In this document: one piece after another, positions 17,101 through 24,909 of the stretch
Layout: each line of letters opens with the position of its first letter
How positions within the stretch are numbered: position 1 is the stretch's first letter
Source: Streptomyces sp. NBC_01471
GTDB lineage: Bacteria > Actinomycetota > Actinomycetes > Streptomycetales > Streptomycetaceae
Length of the DNA: 64,000 nt
Reading direction: 5' to 3'
Assembly: GCF_041438865.1 (NCBI RefSeq)
Contig: NZ_CP109450.1
Coordinates: 2,459,001 to 2,523,000, forward strand
The notes under the pieces: model-generated
What the model was told of the DNA's origin: nothing
Databases searched by the model: none
Seen by the model: the letters and a program-made list of their open reading frames with translations, nothing else
Position numbers and translations under genes: made by a program

Positions 17101-17114
17101 GTGCGTTCCGGCCA

Positions 17115-17128
17115 CCAGGCCCTGTCCG
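17115..17128 (-). repeat. Copy of a dispersed 3'-end repeat after MarC
   Basis: CCAGGCCCTGTCCG here is identical to bases 58583-58596 next to the dppF-like gene. It lies 15 bases beyond the MarC stop, the same side of its gene as the other two copies (17943-17970 and 58583-58611). Confidence 0.5.
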
Positions 17129-17142
17129 ACCGGCGGGAGCGC

Positions 17143-17748
17143 TCAGCCGGCCCTGATGACCTGGGTGACGCCGTTGATGATCTGCTGCACCGCGATCGCG
17201 GACAGCATCATTCCGGCGAGCCGGGTCACGAGCACCACACCGCCGTCCTTGATGACCCGGATGATCAGCAGCGAGTACCGCATGGTCACCCAGAGCACCA
17301 CGTGCATGGCGACGATCGCGGCCCACACCGACACCTGCTGCGTCGCGGTGGACGCGTGCTGCACCGCCAGGATCACCGAGACGATCGCACCGGGCCCCGC
17401 CAGCAGCGGCATGCCCAGCGGCACGAGGGCCACGTTGACGTCCTTCGTCTGCGTCGGCTCGTCGGTCTTGCCCGTGAGCAGATCGAGCGCGATGAGCAGC
17501 AGGAGCAGCCCGCCGGCGATCATCAGCGCCGGTACGGAGACATGCAGGTAGTCCAGGATCTGCTGGCCCAGCAGGCCGAAGACGGTGATCACCCCGAGGG
17601 CCACCGCCACCGCTTGACCGGCCATCCGGCGCTGGACCTTGGCGGGACGGCCCGCGGTGAGGGCGAGGAAGATCGGGGTGATCCCAGGGGGGTCCATGAT
17701 CACGAAAAGCGTGACAAAGAGGGATCCGAAAACGGCGACGTCGAACAC
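17143..17748 (-). CDS. MarC family integral membrane protein
   Basis: A 201-residue, six-span membrane protein. The family hallmarks FVIMDPPGITPIFLALTAG near residue 15-35 (quoted in part: MDPPGITPIF) and PLGMPLLAGPGAIVS in the middle are both present. MarC proteins were once linked to multiple antibiotic resistance in E. coli, but that role was not upheld; the function is unknown. GTG at 17748 gives the standard N-terminus (VFDVAVFGSLF); the ribosome binding site is weak. The PHP gene ends 215 bp upstream in the same direction with a hairpin between, so it may have its own promoter in that gap. Confidence 0.87.
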   Translation of the reverse strand: MFDVAVFGSLFVTLFVIMDPPGITPIFLALTAGRPAKVQRRMAGQAVAVALGVITVFGLLGQQILDYLHVSVPALMIAGGLLLLLIALDLLTGKTDEPTQTKDVNVALVPLGMPLLAGPGAIVSVILAVQHASTATQQVSVWAAIVAMHVVLWVTMRYSLLIIRVIKDGGVVLVTRLAGMMLSAIAVQQIINGVTQVIRAG

Positions 17749-17942
17749 AGTGAGGGCCTTGCTTGCGTGGAGAGATTGAGCGGGGAAGGTGGCACCGGAG
17801 CGCGGACACGGGCCGGTACGGAGTGGCACCGGAGGGGGCGCCGCCGGAACGCGGCACACCGGAAGGTGACAGAACGGGAGCGGGCAGGCGGCACCGGGCA
17901 CCGGACCCGCATACGGTCCGGCGGCGGGCGGCGCGGTGCCGG

Positions 17943-17963
17943 GTCCTGTCGGCCGGACAGGAC
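17943..17963 (-). terminator. Hairpin after the PHP gene; copy of a dispersed repeat
   Basis: GTCCTGTC and GACAGGAC form an 8-bp stem directly after the TAG stop of the PHP gene (17964-17966). The stretch GGACAGGACCTAGGCGG, including the stop codon, recurs with one change at 58595-58611 at the end of the dppF-like gene. Confidence 0.6.
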
Positions 17964-18845
17964 CTAGGCGGAGTGTCCGCCGGCGCCCGGCACCGGGAAC
18001 GCCCCGGTCGCGCGCCGGGTGATCTCGCCGTAGATCTCGGGATGCGTCGTACACGCCCCGAGGTCCACGAATTTCCGGCTCCCGTGATAGTCGCTGGAGC
18101 CCGTGACCAGCAGCCCCAGGTCGGCCGCGAGCCCGCGCAGCCTGGCGCGGGTGGGTTCGTCGTGGTCCATGTGGTCGACCTCGATGCCGTCGAGGCCGCA
18201 GTCGGCCAGATCCGCTATCGCCGGCTCGGGCACCACCCTGCCCCGCTTGACGGCCTGCGGGTGGGCGAGGACGGTGACACCGCCGGCCTGCTTGACCAGC
18301 CGGATCGCGGTGAAGGGGTCGAGTTCGTGCTTCCCGGCGTACGCGCGTCCGCCGTCGGCCAGCCACTCGGCGGTGAAGGCGTCGGAGACGGTCTCCACGA
18401 CCCCCAGGTCCACCAGGGCGGCGGCGATGTGCGGCCGGCCCAGCGAGGCGTCACCCGCGATGCGCGCCACCTGCTCCCAGGTGATCGGGACGCCCAGCTC
18501 CTGGAGTTTGCGGACCATGGTGCGGGCCCGCGGGACACGGTCGTCCCGTACGAGTTCGCGCTCGCGCAGGAACTCCGGCTCGTCGGGGTCGAAGAGGTAC
18601 GCGAGCATGTGCAGGCCGACGCCGTCGCTCTCCCCGGTGCCGCCGAGACGGCAGGAGAGTTCGGCGCCCGTGACGAGGGTCAGCCCCGCGGGCAGCGCCG
18701 CGCGGGCCTCGGCGTGGCCGCGGGTCGAGTCGTGGTCGGTGAGGGCGATGACGTCGAGTCCGGCGGCGGACGCGTTGCGCATCAGCTCGGCCGGGGTGTC
18801 CGTACCGTCCGAGGCCGTGGAGTGGGTGTGCAGATCGATGCGCAC
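17964..18845 (-). CDS. PHP domain phosphoesterase
   Basis: A 293-residue cytoplasmic metal-dependent phosphoesterase. The four PHP motifs are present: DLHTHSTASDG (I), ALTDHDST (II), TGAELSC (III) and TVLAHP plus TGSSDYHG (IV), supplying the His/Asp metal ligands. Family members include trehalose/RNA-oligonucleotide phosphatases such as RNase AM (YciV); which substrate applies here is unknown. GTG at 18845 has GGAG 9 bases upstream and gives a metal motif right at the N-terminus as usual. The longer open frame upstream is not credible. It is followed by MarC in the same direction. Confidence 0.88.
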   Translation of the reverse strand: MRIDLHTHSTASDGTDTPAELMRNASAAGLDVIALTDHDSTRGHAEARAALPAGLTLVTGAELSCRLGGTGESDGVGLHMLAYLFDPDEPEFLRERELVRDDRVPRARTMVRKLQELGVPITWEQVARIAGDASLGRPHIAAALVDLGVVETVSDAFTAEWLADGGRAYAGKHELDPFTAIRLVKQAGGVTVLAHPQAVKRGRVVPEPAIADLADCGLDGIEVDHMDHDEPTRARLRGLAADLGLLVTGSSDYHGSRKFVDLGACTTHPEIYGEITRRATGAFPVPGAGGHSA

Positions 18846-19099
18846 GACGCGGGACTCCGGGGCTCGGGGACGTAGGGGGGGGACCGTCCATGGGGGGACG
18901 TTCAAGGGTAACCGGCGTACGGAGGTCCCCGGCCCGGGTCCTGGTCGGCGGCGCGGTGTCCTCCCCAGCCGGCCGCGGCGCCTCACCTCGTCACCGCATC
19001 GCACCGCCGGCCTGCGCGCCGTGAAGGACGGGCTCACCGACGGGGCGCGGCCCAGCAAGCACGTCGGCCCAGCGTGTGCGGCTCGGCCCGGGAAGCGGC

Positions 19100-19744
19100 T
19101 CAGCCCAGGATGCGCGGCGAGAGCGCCCCGCACGGCAGCAGTTCCACTTCCGTGCCCACGTCCCGCAGGTCCGTCAGGACCAGCTCGTCGTACATCAGCA
19201 GCCCCGACTGCTCGGGCCAGAGAATGGCCCACAGCCAGAGCCCGCGCGCCTCGCCCGCGAAGACCGCGCGGTCGCCCGGGGACTCGATGCGCCAGAGCGG
19301 AGTGGGGCGGCCCGCGGCGAGCACCTTGGCCTGCGGGGGTTTGCCGACGTCGATGTACCGGCCGGGGTCGGGGCCCTCGATGCCCGCGTACCGCGCGCCC
19401 AGTCCGACGCCCAGCTCCTCGGCCACCAGCAGCAGCTCCCCCGGGCCTTCGAGCGGGCCGGGCCCCGAGCAGGCGACGGCGGTGGCGCGGCCTCCGCTGC
19501 GGTCGTCGCCCGCGCTGACCACCCCGGTGAAGAGCCAGCCGACAGGGAGCGGCCACGGCATCCAGACGGGCACCCGCGCGCGGTGGGCGACCACCTCCAG
19601 CGCCTCGACGCTGGGCGGGACCGCAGGCTGCAGCGGATGGATCACGCCGTGCGCGTCACACTGCCACGCGTCGGCGAAGAGGCCGGGTGCCCTGACCCGG
19701 CCGCCACACTTCGGGCAACTGGGTTCGCCCCTCATACCTCCCAA
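19100..19744 (-). CDS. DUF6758 family protein with zinc-ribbon start
   Basis: A 214-residue protein starting with a Cys-rich knuckle (CPKCGGRV, then CDAHG), as in a zinc ribbon, followed by an unassigned domain rich in Pro, Gly and Trp (VWMPWPLPVGWLF; GLWLWAILWPE). It matches the Streptomyces family annotated DUF6758; the function is unknown. The start is ambiguous: TTG at 19744 has GGGGAGG 4 bases upstream, whereas the more usual ATG at 19735 (MRGEPSC) has GGGAGG only 1 base away. It is divergent from the MFS gene across about 180 bp. Confidence 0.78.
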   Translation of the reverse strand: MGGMRGEPSCPKCGGRVRAPGLFADAWQCDAHGVIHPLQPAVPPSVEALEVVAHRARVPVWMPWPLPVGWLFTGVVSAGDDRSGGRATAVACSGPGPLEGPGELLLVAEELGVGLGARYAGIEGPDPGRYIDVGKPPQAKVLAAGRPTPLWRIESPGDRAVFAGEARGLWLWAILWPEQSGLLMYDELVLTDLRDVGTEVELLPCGALSPRILG

Positions 19745-19831
19745 CGGTCCTCCCCGGCCGTCACCACGTCAAGCGACGATCACCCGTCCGCCGCCCGTCC
19801 CGCCGTCCGTCCGCCCAAAACTAGATGCATG

Positions 19832-19870
19832 TTGCACTTATTAGCCTCACTAACTTATTGTGTGTATAAC
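19832..19870 (+). promoter_or_regulatory. AT-rich promoter/operator region of the MFS gene
   Basis: This is one of the most AT-rich stretches of the window. TATAAC (19865-19870) is a plausible -10, with TTAGCC (19841-19846) 18 bases before it as a weak -35. An inverted repeat TTAG-N5-CTAA (19841-19853) overlaps the presumed -35. A local repressor site is possible; the regulator is not identified. Confidence 0.4.
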
Positions 19871-19927
19871 GCAACGACCTGGTGCGGTGATCGAGCGCCA
19901 GGGTCCAACCGAGAGTGAGGGCGTCCC

Positions 19928-21160
19928 ATGCCAGGAAAGGATCCGTTCGACGAAGGGGCCGGCAGCATCCTGCGCCAGCCGATGGCCGTCTGGGCCACGG
20001 CGGGTGCTTCGGTCGTGGCCTTCATGGGGATCGGGCTCGTCGACCCGATCCTGCCGTCCATCGCCAAGGGCCTGCAGGCGACACCGAGCCAGGTCTCGCT
20101 GCTCTTCACCTCCTACTTCCTGATCACCGCCGTCGCGATGCTGGTCACCGGCTGGGTCTCCAGCCGGATCGGCGGCAAGAAGACCCTGCTGGCCGGACTC
20201 GCCCTGGTCGTGGTCTTCGCCGCCCTCTCGGGCACCTCGGGCTCCGTCGGTGAACTGGTCGGATTCCGGGCCGGCTGGGGGCTGGGCAACGCGCTCTTCG
20301 TCTCCACCGCGCTCGCTGTCATCGTCGGCGCCGCGGCGGGCGGCAGCGCCGCCGCGATCCTGCTGTACGAGTCCGCGCTCGGCCTCGGGATGGCCTGCGG
20401 ACCACTGGTCGGCGCGCTGCTCGGCAACGCCAGCTGGCGCTACCCGTTCTTCGGCACCGCGGCCCTCATGGCCATCGGCTTCATCTGTATCTCGTTCCTG
20501 CTCAAGGAACAGCCCAAGCCGGCCAGGAAGACCTCGCTGCTCGACCCCATCAGGGCGCTCGGCCACGGCGGGCTGGCCTCGGTGGCGGGATCGGCCTTCT
20601 TCTACAACTACGCGTTCTTCACGGTGCTGGCCTTCACGCCGTTCGTGCTGAACATGACCCCGTACAAGTCGGGAGCGGTCTTCTTCGGCTGGGGCCTGCT
20701 GCTCGCGGTGTTCTCCGTGCTCGTGGCGCCCCGGCTCCAGAAGCGCTTCGGCACCCTCAAGGTGCTGGGCGCCTCACTGGTGCTGCTCGCCGCCGACCTG
20801 GTGGTACTCGGCTACGGCAGCCACACGACGGCCATCGTCTGCACGATCCTGTCCGGTGCCTTCATCGGCCTCAACAACACCGTCTACACGGAGCTGGCGC
20901 TCGGCGTCTCGGACGCGCCCCGCCCGGTCGCGAGTGCGGGCTACAACTTCGTCCGCTGGTTCGCCGCGGCCGCGGCGCCCTTCCTCGCCCCGCACATCGA
21001 GAGCTGGACCGACATCCACATCCCCTTCGTGGTGGCCGCGGCAGCCGCGGTGGTCGGTGCGCTGGTCGTGTGGGTACGGCGGGCGGCGCTCACCCACGAG
21101 GCGGAGGAGCTGGAACCGGCCCACGCGACCGAGGACGGCGTGTCCGCCTTCGTGAACTGA
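19928..21160 (+). CDS. MFS transporter (drug efflux type)
   Basis: A 12-span major facilitator of 410 residues. Span 1-2 carries GLVDPILPSIAKGLQATPSQVSLL and the A-like motif GWVSSRIGGKKTLL, both typical of drug:H+ antiporters. The motif-C-like stretch YESALGLGMACGPLVGALLG in span 5 supports an exporter. The N-terminal tail (about 20 residues) is cytoplasmic. ATG at 19928 has GAGGGC 6 bases upstream. It converges with the SUFU-domain gene. The substrate is unknown. Confidence 0.88.
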   Translation: MPGKDPFDEGAGSILRQPMAVWATAGASVVAFMGIGLVDPILPSIAKGLQATPSQVSLLFTSYFLITAVAMLVTGWVSSRIGGKKTLLAGLALVVVFAALSGTSGSVGELVGFRAGWGLGNALFVSTALAVIVGAAAGGSAAAILLYESALGLGMACGPLVGALLGNASWRYPFFGTAALMAIGFICISFLLKEQPKPARKTSLLDPIRALGHGGLASVAGSAFFYNYAFFTVLAFTPFVLNMTPYKSGAVFFGWGLLLAVFSVLVAPRLQKRFGTLKVLGASLVLLAADLVVLGYGSHTTAIVCTILSGAFIGLNNTVYTELALGVSDAPRPVASAGYNFVRWFAAAAAPFLAPHIESWTDIHIPFVVAAAAAVVGALVVWVRRAALTHEAEELEPAHATEDGVSAFVN

Positions 21161-21254
21161 ACCGGACGGACTGCCGGACCGGACCGGACGGCATCGAACA
21201 GCGGACCGTGGACCGTGGACCGGACGACATCGGACGGACCTACTGGGCCCGATC
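21161..21254. other. Degenerate GGAC-rich spacer between convergent genes
   Basis: The 100-bp gap between the MFS and SUFU genes is built from short imperfect repeats (GGACCGGACCGGACGG, then GGACCGTGGACCGTGGACCGG). I see no clear terminator hairpin. It looks like slippage-generated low-complexity DNA. Confidence 0.5.
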
Positions 21255-21261
21255 CGCCGGA

Positions 21262-21855
21262 TCAGTCCAGCGGTACGGACCTGCGCAGCGGATCGCGCAG
21301 GTCCGTACCGCGTGCCAGCCAGCGCTCCTGGAGTTCCCCGGCCCCGTGCACCCGCTTCCACGCCGCCTCGTTGTCCGTCATCGGCAGCAGGGGCAGGAAG
21401 CGGACCGGGTCCAGCGGCGCGTCCAGCTCCAGGTCCTCGACGAGCCCGCCGGGCTCGGCCACCAGCACCGAGCTGAACGGAGCACCGCCCCACAGCGGTT
21501 CACCGAGGTCGAGCGAGGCGCCCGGGGCCACGATGACCCCTTCGACCTGGGGTGACGCGGCCAGTACGGCGAGCGGGCGGAGCACCTTGTCGGTGTCGGC
21601 GAGCCCGGCGCGCACCGAGAGGACCAGCTCCGCACGCGGCCCCTGCACCGGGTCGGCGAGGGTGGCCGTGGGGTCGGACATCGGGTACGCGGACATCCCG
21701 AGCGTGGCGTAGCGGACGACGGACGGATCCCGGGCATCCACGAAGCGCAGCACCTCGATCCGGTCCGTGCCGAGGAACGTCACGGCCGCGCGGGCGTCCG
21801 GCTCACCCAGCGCTGAGCGCAGCCGGGCTTCGACCAGAGCGAGAACATCTGCCAT
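21262..21855 (-). CDS. Suppressor-of-fused (SUFU) domain protein
   Basis: A 197-residue cytoplasmic protein of the SUFU domain family, named after the animal Hedgehog regulator but common in bacteria, where its role is unknown. Supporting stretches are YATLGMSAYPM, LVLSVRAGLADTDKVLRPLAVLA and the C-terminal FLPLLPMTDNEAAWKR. ATG at 21855 (MADVLAL) matches the usual start; ATG at 21867 adds four residues. Neither has a ribosome binding site, so a leaderless message is possible. Confidence 0.8.
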   Translation of the reverse strand: MADVLALVEARLRSALGEPDARAAVTFLGTDRIEVLRFVDARDPSVVRYATLGMSAYPMSDPTATLADPVQGPRAELVLSVRAGLADTDKVLRPLAVLAASPQVEGVIVAPGASLDLGEPLWGGAPFSSVLVAEPGGLVEDLELDAPLDPVRFLPLLPMTDNEAAWKRVHGAGELQERWLARGTDLRDPLRRSVPLD

Positions 21856-21867
21856 GGGCCCGAGCAT

Positions 21868-22290
21868 AGAGCGCGTATCGAACAGGCAAAGTGGGGGCTT
21901 GACGCTTCAGCCGGCTGATAGTCTTGGCCGCTGGTCAGGGCAGCATCATTGTCCCCCACGGGGGACCGGCCGGAGGAGGTGGGACTGCGATGGATCGAGA
22001 TCCGAGTCGACCGTGCAGTACAAGCCGCTCTTCCGCGCGTTTTACGCGTTCTCTGTGACCCGAGACCCTGCATACCCGGCCGCCACACCGGGAAACCTCC
22101 TGAGTCTCATGGCATTTCGCACGCCGGAAGAGCACCTCGCTTCTGTCTGATCCGTGTCTGTAGCGAACGCCGTCACCGCGACGCCGCGGTTCCGCCCGCT
22201 TTGCGGACGTATGAGACCAACACCTCGATACGCCCCCATTCCGGGCAGTGCCACGCCCCGCCGACGGCCTCTCCGTGAAGGAGCCCCGCC
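21868..22290 (+). promoter_or_regulatory. Long (about 420 bp) leader region of corA with a short ORF
   Basis: The gap before corA holds a short perfect hairpin (GTCCCC-CACG-GGGGAC, 21951-21966), a very strong ribosome binding site (GGAGGAGG, 21972-21979) serving a 22-codon ORF at 21990, then about 230 further bases before the corA ribosome binding site (GAAGGAG). TTGACG at 21899-21904 is a possible -35 without a well-spaced -10. I do not recognise an M-box fold, but I cannot exclude one without a covariance search. Confidence 0.45.
21990..22058 (+). CDS. Possible 22-residue leader peptide upstream of corA
   Basis: ATG at 21990 follows GGAGGAGG with a 10-base spacer, one of the best ribosome binding sites in the window, and the frame ends with TGA at 22056. 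The peptide begins MDRDPSRP and is rich in Arg and Ser (five Arg). It resembles the acidic/proline-rich opening of enterobacterial MgtL leader peptides in character only. It may regulate corA by ribosome stalling or abortion, or be spurious. Nothing else supports it. Confidence 0.4.
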   Translation: MDRDPSRPCSTSRSSARFTRSL

Positions 22291-23406
22291 ATGTCGATGA
22301 TCCGTGACCTGCGCGCAGCGGTCCGTCCCTCCCTGCGCAAGAGCAGCTCCGCGCACAGCAATTACGACCCCACCCGCGACCCTTCGGCCAGCAGCGCGGT
22401 CGTGGACTGCGCGGTCTACCGGGACGGCGTACGTGAAGCGGGCAAGAAGTGCCTGACGCCGCGCGAGGCACTGAAGCGCGCCGACGAGTCCGGCGGTTTC
22501 ACCTGGATCGGGCTCCATGAGCCGACCGAGGAGGAATTCTCCGGTATCGCGGCCGAGTTCGGGCTGCACCCGCTCGCGGTCGAGGACGCGGTGCACGCAC
22601 ACCAGCGGCCGAAGCTGGAACGGTACGACGACACCCTCTTCACCGTCTTCAAGACCATCCACTACGTCGAGCACGCCGAACTCACCTCCACCAGCGAGGT
22701 GGTCGAGACCGGCGAGGTGATGTGCTTCACCGGACGGGACTTCGTCATCACCGTCCGGCACGGCGGCCAGGGCTCGCTGCGCGCCCTGCGCCACCGGCTC
22801 CAGGAGGACGCGGAGCTGCTCGCCAAGGGCCCGTCCGCCGTCCTGCACGCCATCGCCGACCAGGTGGTCGACGGCTATCTGGCGGTCGCGTCCGCCGTTC
22901 AGGACGACATCGACGAGGTCGAGATCGATGTCTTCTCCGAGCCCGCGAAGGGGACGTCGCGCGGCACCGACGCGGGTCGCATCTACCAGCTGAAGCGTGA
23001 GGTGCTGGAGTTCAAGCGGGCCGTCTCGCCACTGCTGCGCCCGATGCAGCAGCTCAGCGAGCGGCCGATGCGGCTGGTCGACCCGGACATCCAGAAGTAC
23101 TTCCGCGATGTGGCCGACCACCTGGCGCGGGTCCAGGAGCAGGTCGTCGGCTTCGACGACCTGCTGAACTCGATCCTCCAGGCGAACCTGGCGCAGGCGA
23201 CGGTCGCCCAGAACGAGGACATGCGCAAGATCACCGCGTGGGCGGCCATCATCGCCGTACCCACGATGATCACGGGCGTGTACGGCATGAACTTCGAGCA
23301 CATGCCGGAGCTCCACTGGCGGTACGGCTACCCCATGGTGATGGTGGGGATCCTGGCCCTGTGTGTGGGCATCCACCGCACCCTGAAGCGGAACGGCTGG
23401 CTCTGA
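22291..23406 (+). CDS. corA: Magnesium/cobalt transporter CorA
   Basis: A pentameric divalent cation channel of the inner membrane, 371 residues. The N-terminal 300 residues are the cytoplasmic funnel (with EVEIDVFSEPAKG in the long helix). The two C-terminal spans are separated by the signature YGMNFEHMPEL, whose GMN motif forms the selectivity filter, and the protein ends in the basic tail KRNGWL. ATG at 22291 is preceded by GAAGGAG. It heads a group of magnesium-related genes and follows an unusually long leader. Confidence 0.95.
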   Translation: MSMIRDLRAAVRPSLRKSSSAHSNYDPTRDPSASSAVVDCAVYRDGVREAGKKCLTPREALKRADESGGFTWIGLHEPTEEEFSGIAAEFGLHPLAVEDAVHAHQRPKLERYDDTLFTVFKTIHYVEHAELTSTSEVVETGEVMCFTGRDFVITVRHGGQGSLRALRHRLQEDAELLAKGPSAVLHAIADQVVDGYLAVASAVQDDIDEVEIDVFSEPAKGTSRGTDAGRIYQLKREVLEFKRAVSPLLRPMQQLSERPMRLVDPDIQKYFRDVADHLARVQEQVVGFDDLLNSILQANLAQATVAQNEDMRKITAWAAIIAVPTMITGVYGMNFEHMPELHWRYGYPMVMVGILALCVGIHRTLKRNGWL

Positions 23407-23453
23407 AGGCCGGCGCCCGGATACCGGCGCGGGGCGGCCCTTACCCTGGGCGC

Positions 23454-23963
23454 ATGACACAGACCTTGCTCGACCGGGCCCTCGTCGAGGAGGCCACGAA
23501 GAAGTCCGGCCTCATCTGGGTGCGGGGCACCGGCCCGGTGCGGGCGCTCTGGCACGTCTGGCACGACGGCGCCGCGCTGCTCGTCGGGGACGGCCCCGGG
23601 GAGCAGCCGCTGCCGGGGCTGGCCGACGGCGCGGCGGCCGAGGTCACGGTGCGCAGCAAGGACAAGGGCGGCCGGCTGGTCGCCTGGACCGCGGTGACGG
23701 CGGAGCTCACGCCCCGCTCGGAGGCGTGGGAGGCGGCCGTCGCCGAGCTCAGGGGCAAGCGGCTGAACGCCCCGGACGGCGAGGCGATGGTGGAGCGCTG
23801 GGCGCGGGAGTGCCGGGTGCTGCGGCTCGTGCCGCGCGAGGCGAGCACGGAGCTGCCGGACGGATCACTCGCCGCCGTCCCCCTGCCGACACCGGCGACG
23901 ACCCGTGAGGAGATCCCGGCGGGCCTCCCGAAGCTGCTGCTCAGGCGCAAGCGCCGCCGGTGA
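23454..23963 (+). CDS. Conserved hypothetical protein (169 residues)
   Basis: A soluble 169-residue protein with alternating beta-strand-like segments (SGLIWVRGTGPVRALWHVWHDGAALLVGDG, quoted in part: GLIWVRGTGP) that suggest a split-barrel, FMN-binding-like fold, though no cofactor motif is certain. It ends with a very basic tail (LLLRRKRRR). ATG at 23454; the ribosome binding site is weak. It lies 47 bp after corA in the same direction and may be cotranscribed with it. Function unknown. Confidence 0.7.
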   Translation: MTQTLLDRALVEEATKKSGLIWVRGTGPVRALWHVWHDGAALLVGDGPGEQPLPGLADGAAAEVTVRSKDKGGRLVAWTAVTAELTPRSEAWEAAVAELRGKRLNAPDGEAMVERWARECRVLRLVPREASTELPDGSLAAVPLPTPATTREEIPAGLPKLLLRRKRRR

Positions 23964-23976
23964 GCGGGGCCCGGGG

Positions 23977-24732
23977 CTATGACGTGGGCAGCTGGTGCCC
24001 GTAGTCCACGGTGTCACCCTTGCCCGGCGGCACCAGCGTGACGTTGCTGTTCCACTCCGTCAGCTGGAGCGTGCCCGCGCCGCCCGCCCGTTCGAACCGC
24101 AGCGGATACGGGGTCCCCTTCAGCGACACGTCGAGGCTGCCGCCCTGCCCGTCTCCGCCGGTGACCTGGATCGCCGGGACGCCGCCGACCTTGGTCCGGT
24201 CCCCCTTGCCCAGTGAGCCGTGCAGCCCCAGCAGCCCGTCGAGCAGCGCGTGCATGTCGGTGAACCCGCGGAACTGGTCGTATGCCGGGTCGCTCTTGGG
24301 CACCTTGACGTACTTGTCGTCGAGCTTGCCGGCGGCACCGGCCCCGTCCTTGCTGTCGGCCTGCTTCCAGAAGCCCGCCCCGGCCTTCACATAGAGCGCG
24401 TCGCCGATCCGCAGCAGCGCGAACGTACTGCTCTTCGAGGTGACGGAGCCGGTGCCGCCGTCCGCGTTGAGGCGCATGTCCAGCTGGTACGAGCCGCCCT
24501 TGCCGATCAGCGTGCCGGCGAGGGTCACCGCCTTGGCCGCGTCCGCCGCCGCGCGCGCCTTTGTCTCGATCTCCTTCGCGGAGAGCTTGGCGACGCCGTT
24601 GGTCCCCGCGTCGGGGTCGCCGCCGCAGGCCGCGAGCGACACCGCCAGAGCGGCGCACAGTGCGCCCGCGAGTCCTGCCCTGCGGGCCCGGGCGGCCAGG
24701 GGAAATGCAGCCACGTACGCACTGCCTCTCAT
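23977..24732 (-). CDS. Secreted lipoprotein, LppX/LprG-like or DUF-type
   Basis: A 251-residue exported lipoprotein. The signal peptide ends in LAVSLAACGG, a clear lipobox (Cys near residue 36), after which about 215 residues form a repeated beta pattern with conserved GDALYVKAGAGFW and KYVKVPKSDPAYDQFRGFTD. This resembles actinobacterial lipoproteins of the LolA/LppX-like fold, but the assignment is tentative. ATG at 24732 has GGTGAGGA upstream; the very long open frame extending further is an artefact of high GC. It is divergent from the MgtE-like gene. Confidence 0.78.
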   Translation of the reverse strand: MRGSAYVAAFPLAARARRAGLAGALCAALAVSLAACGGDPDAGTNGVAKLSAKEIETKARAAADAAKAVTLAGTLIGKGGSYQLDMRLNADGGTGSVTSKSSTFALLRIGDALYVKAGAGFWKQADSKDGAGAAGKLDDKYVKVPKSDPAYDQFRGFTDMHALLDGLLGLHGSLGKGDRTKVGGVPAIQVTGGDGQGGSLDVSLKGTPYPLRFERAGGAGTLQLTEWNSNVTLVPPGKGDTVDYGHQLPTS

Positions 24733-24909
24733 ACGAGTGTCCTCACCAGGAGACCGCAGCGTACCCGTGTCGCCCGCACGGCAGGCGGAGAGCCATCCGG
24801 ACCCGCTGCCGGGGCGGCACGGAACGGGACGGGCTAACGTGAAGCCCGAACAAGGCGCCGCAACAGCACGAAACGGGCGCCGTACGGAGCGTACGAAGAG
24901 GAGGCGCGG

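Noticed and set aside
24821..24850. ECF promoter (GGAAC) upstream of the MgtE-like gene
   Set aside because: GGAAC is present at 24821, but no GTT lies at 17-19 bases, so it does not match the consensus.
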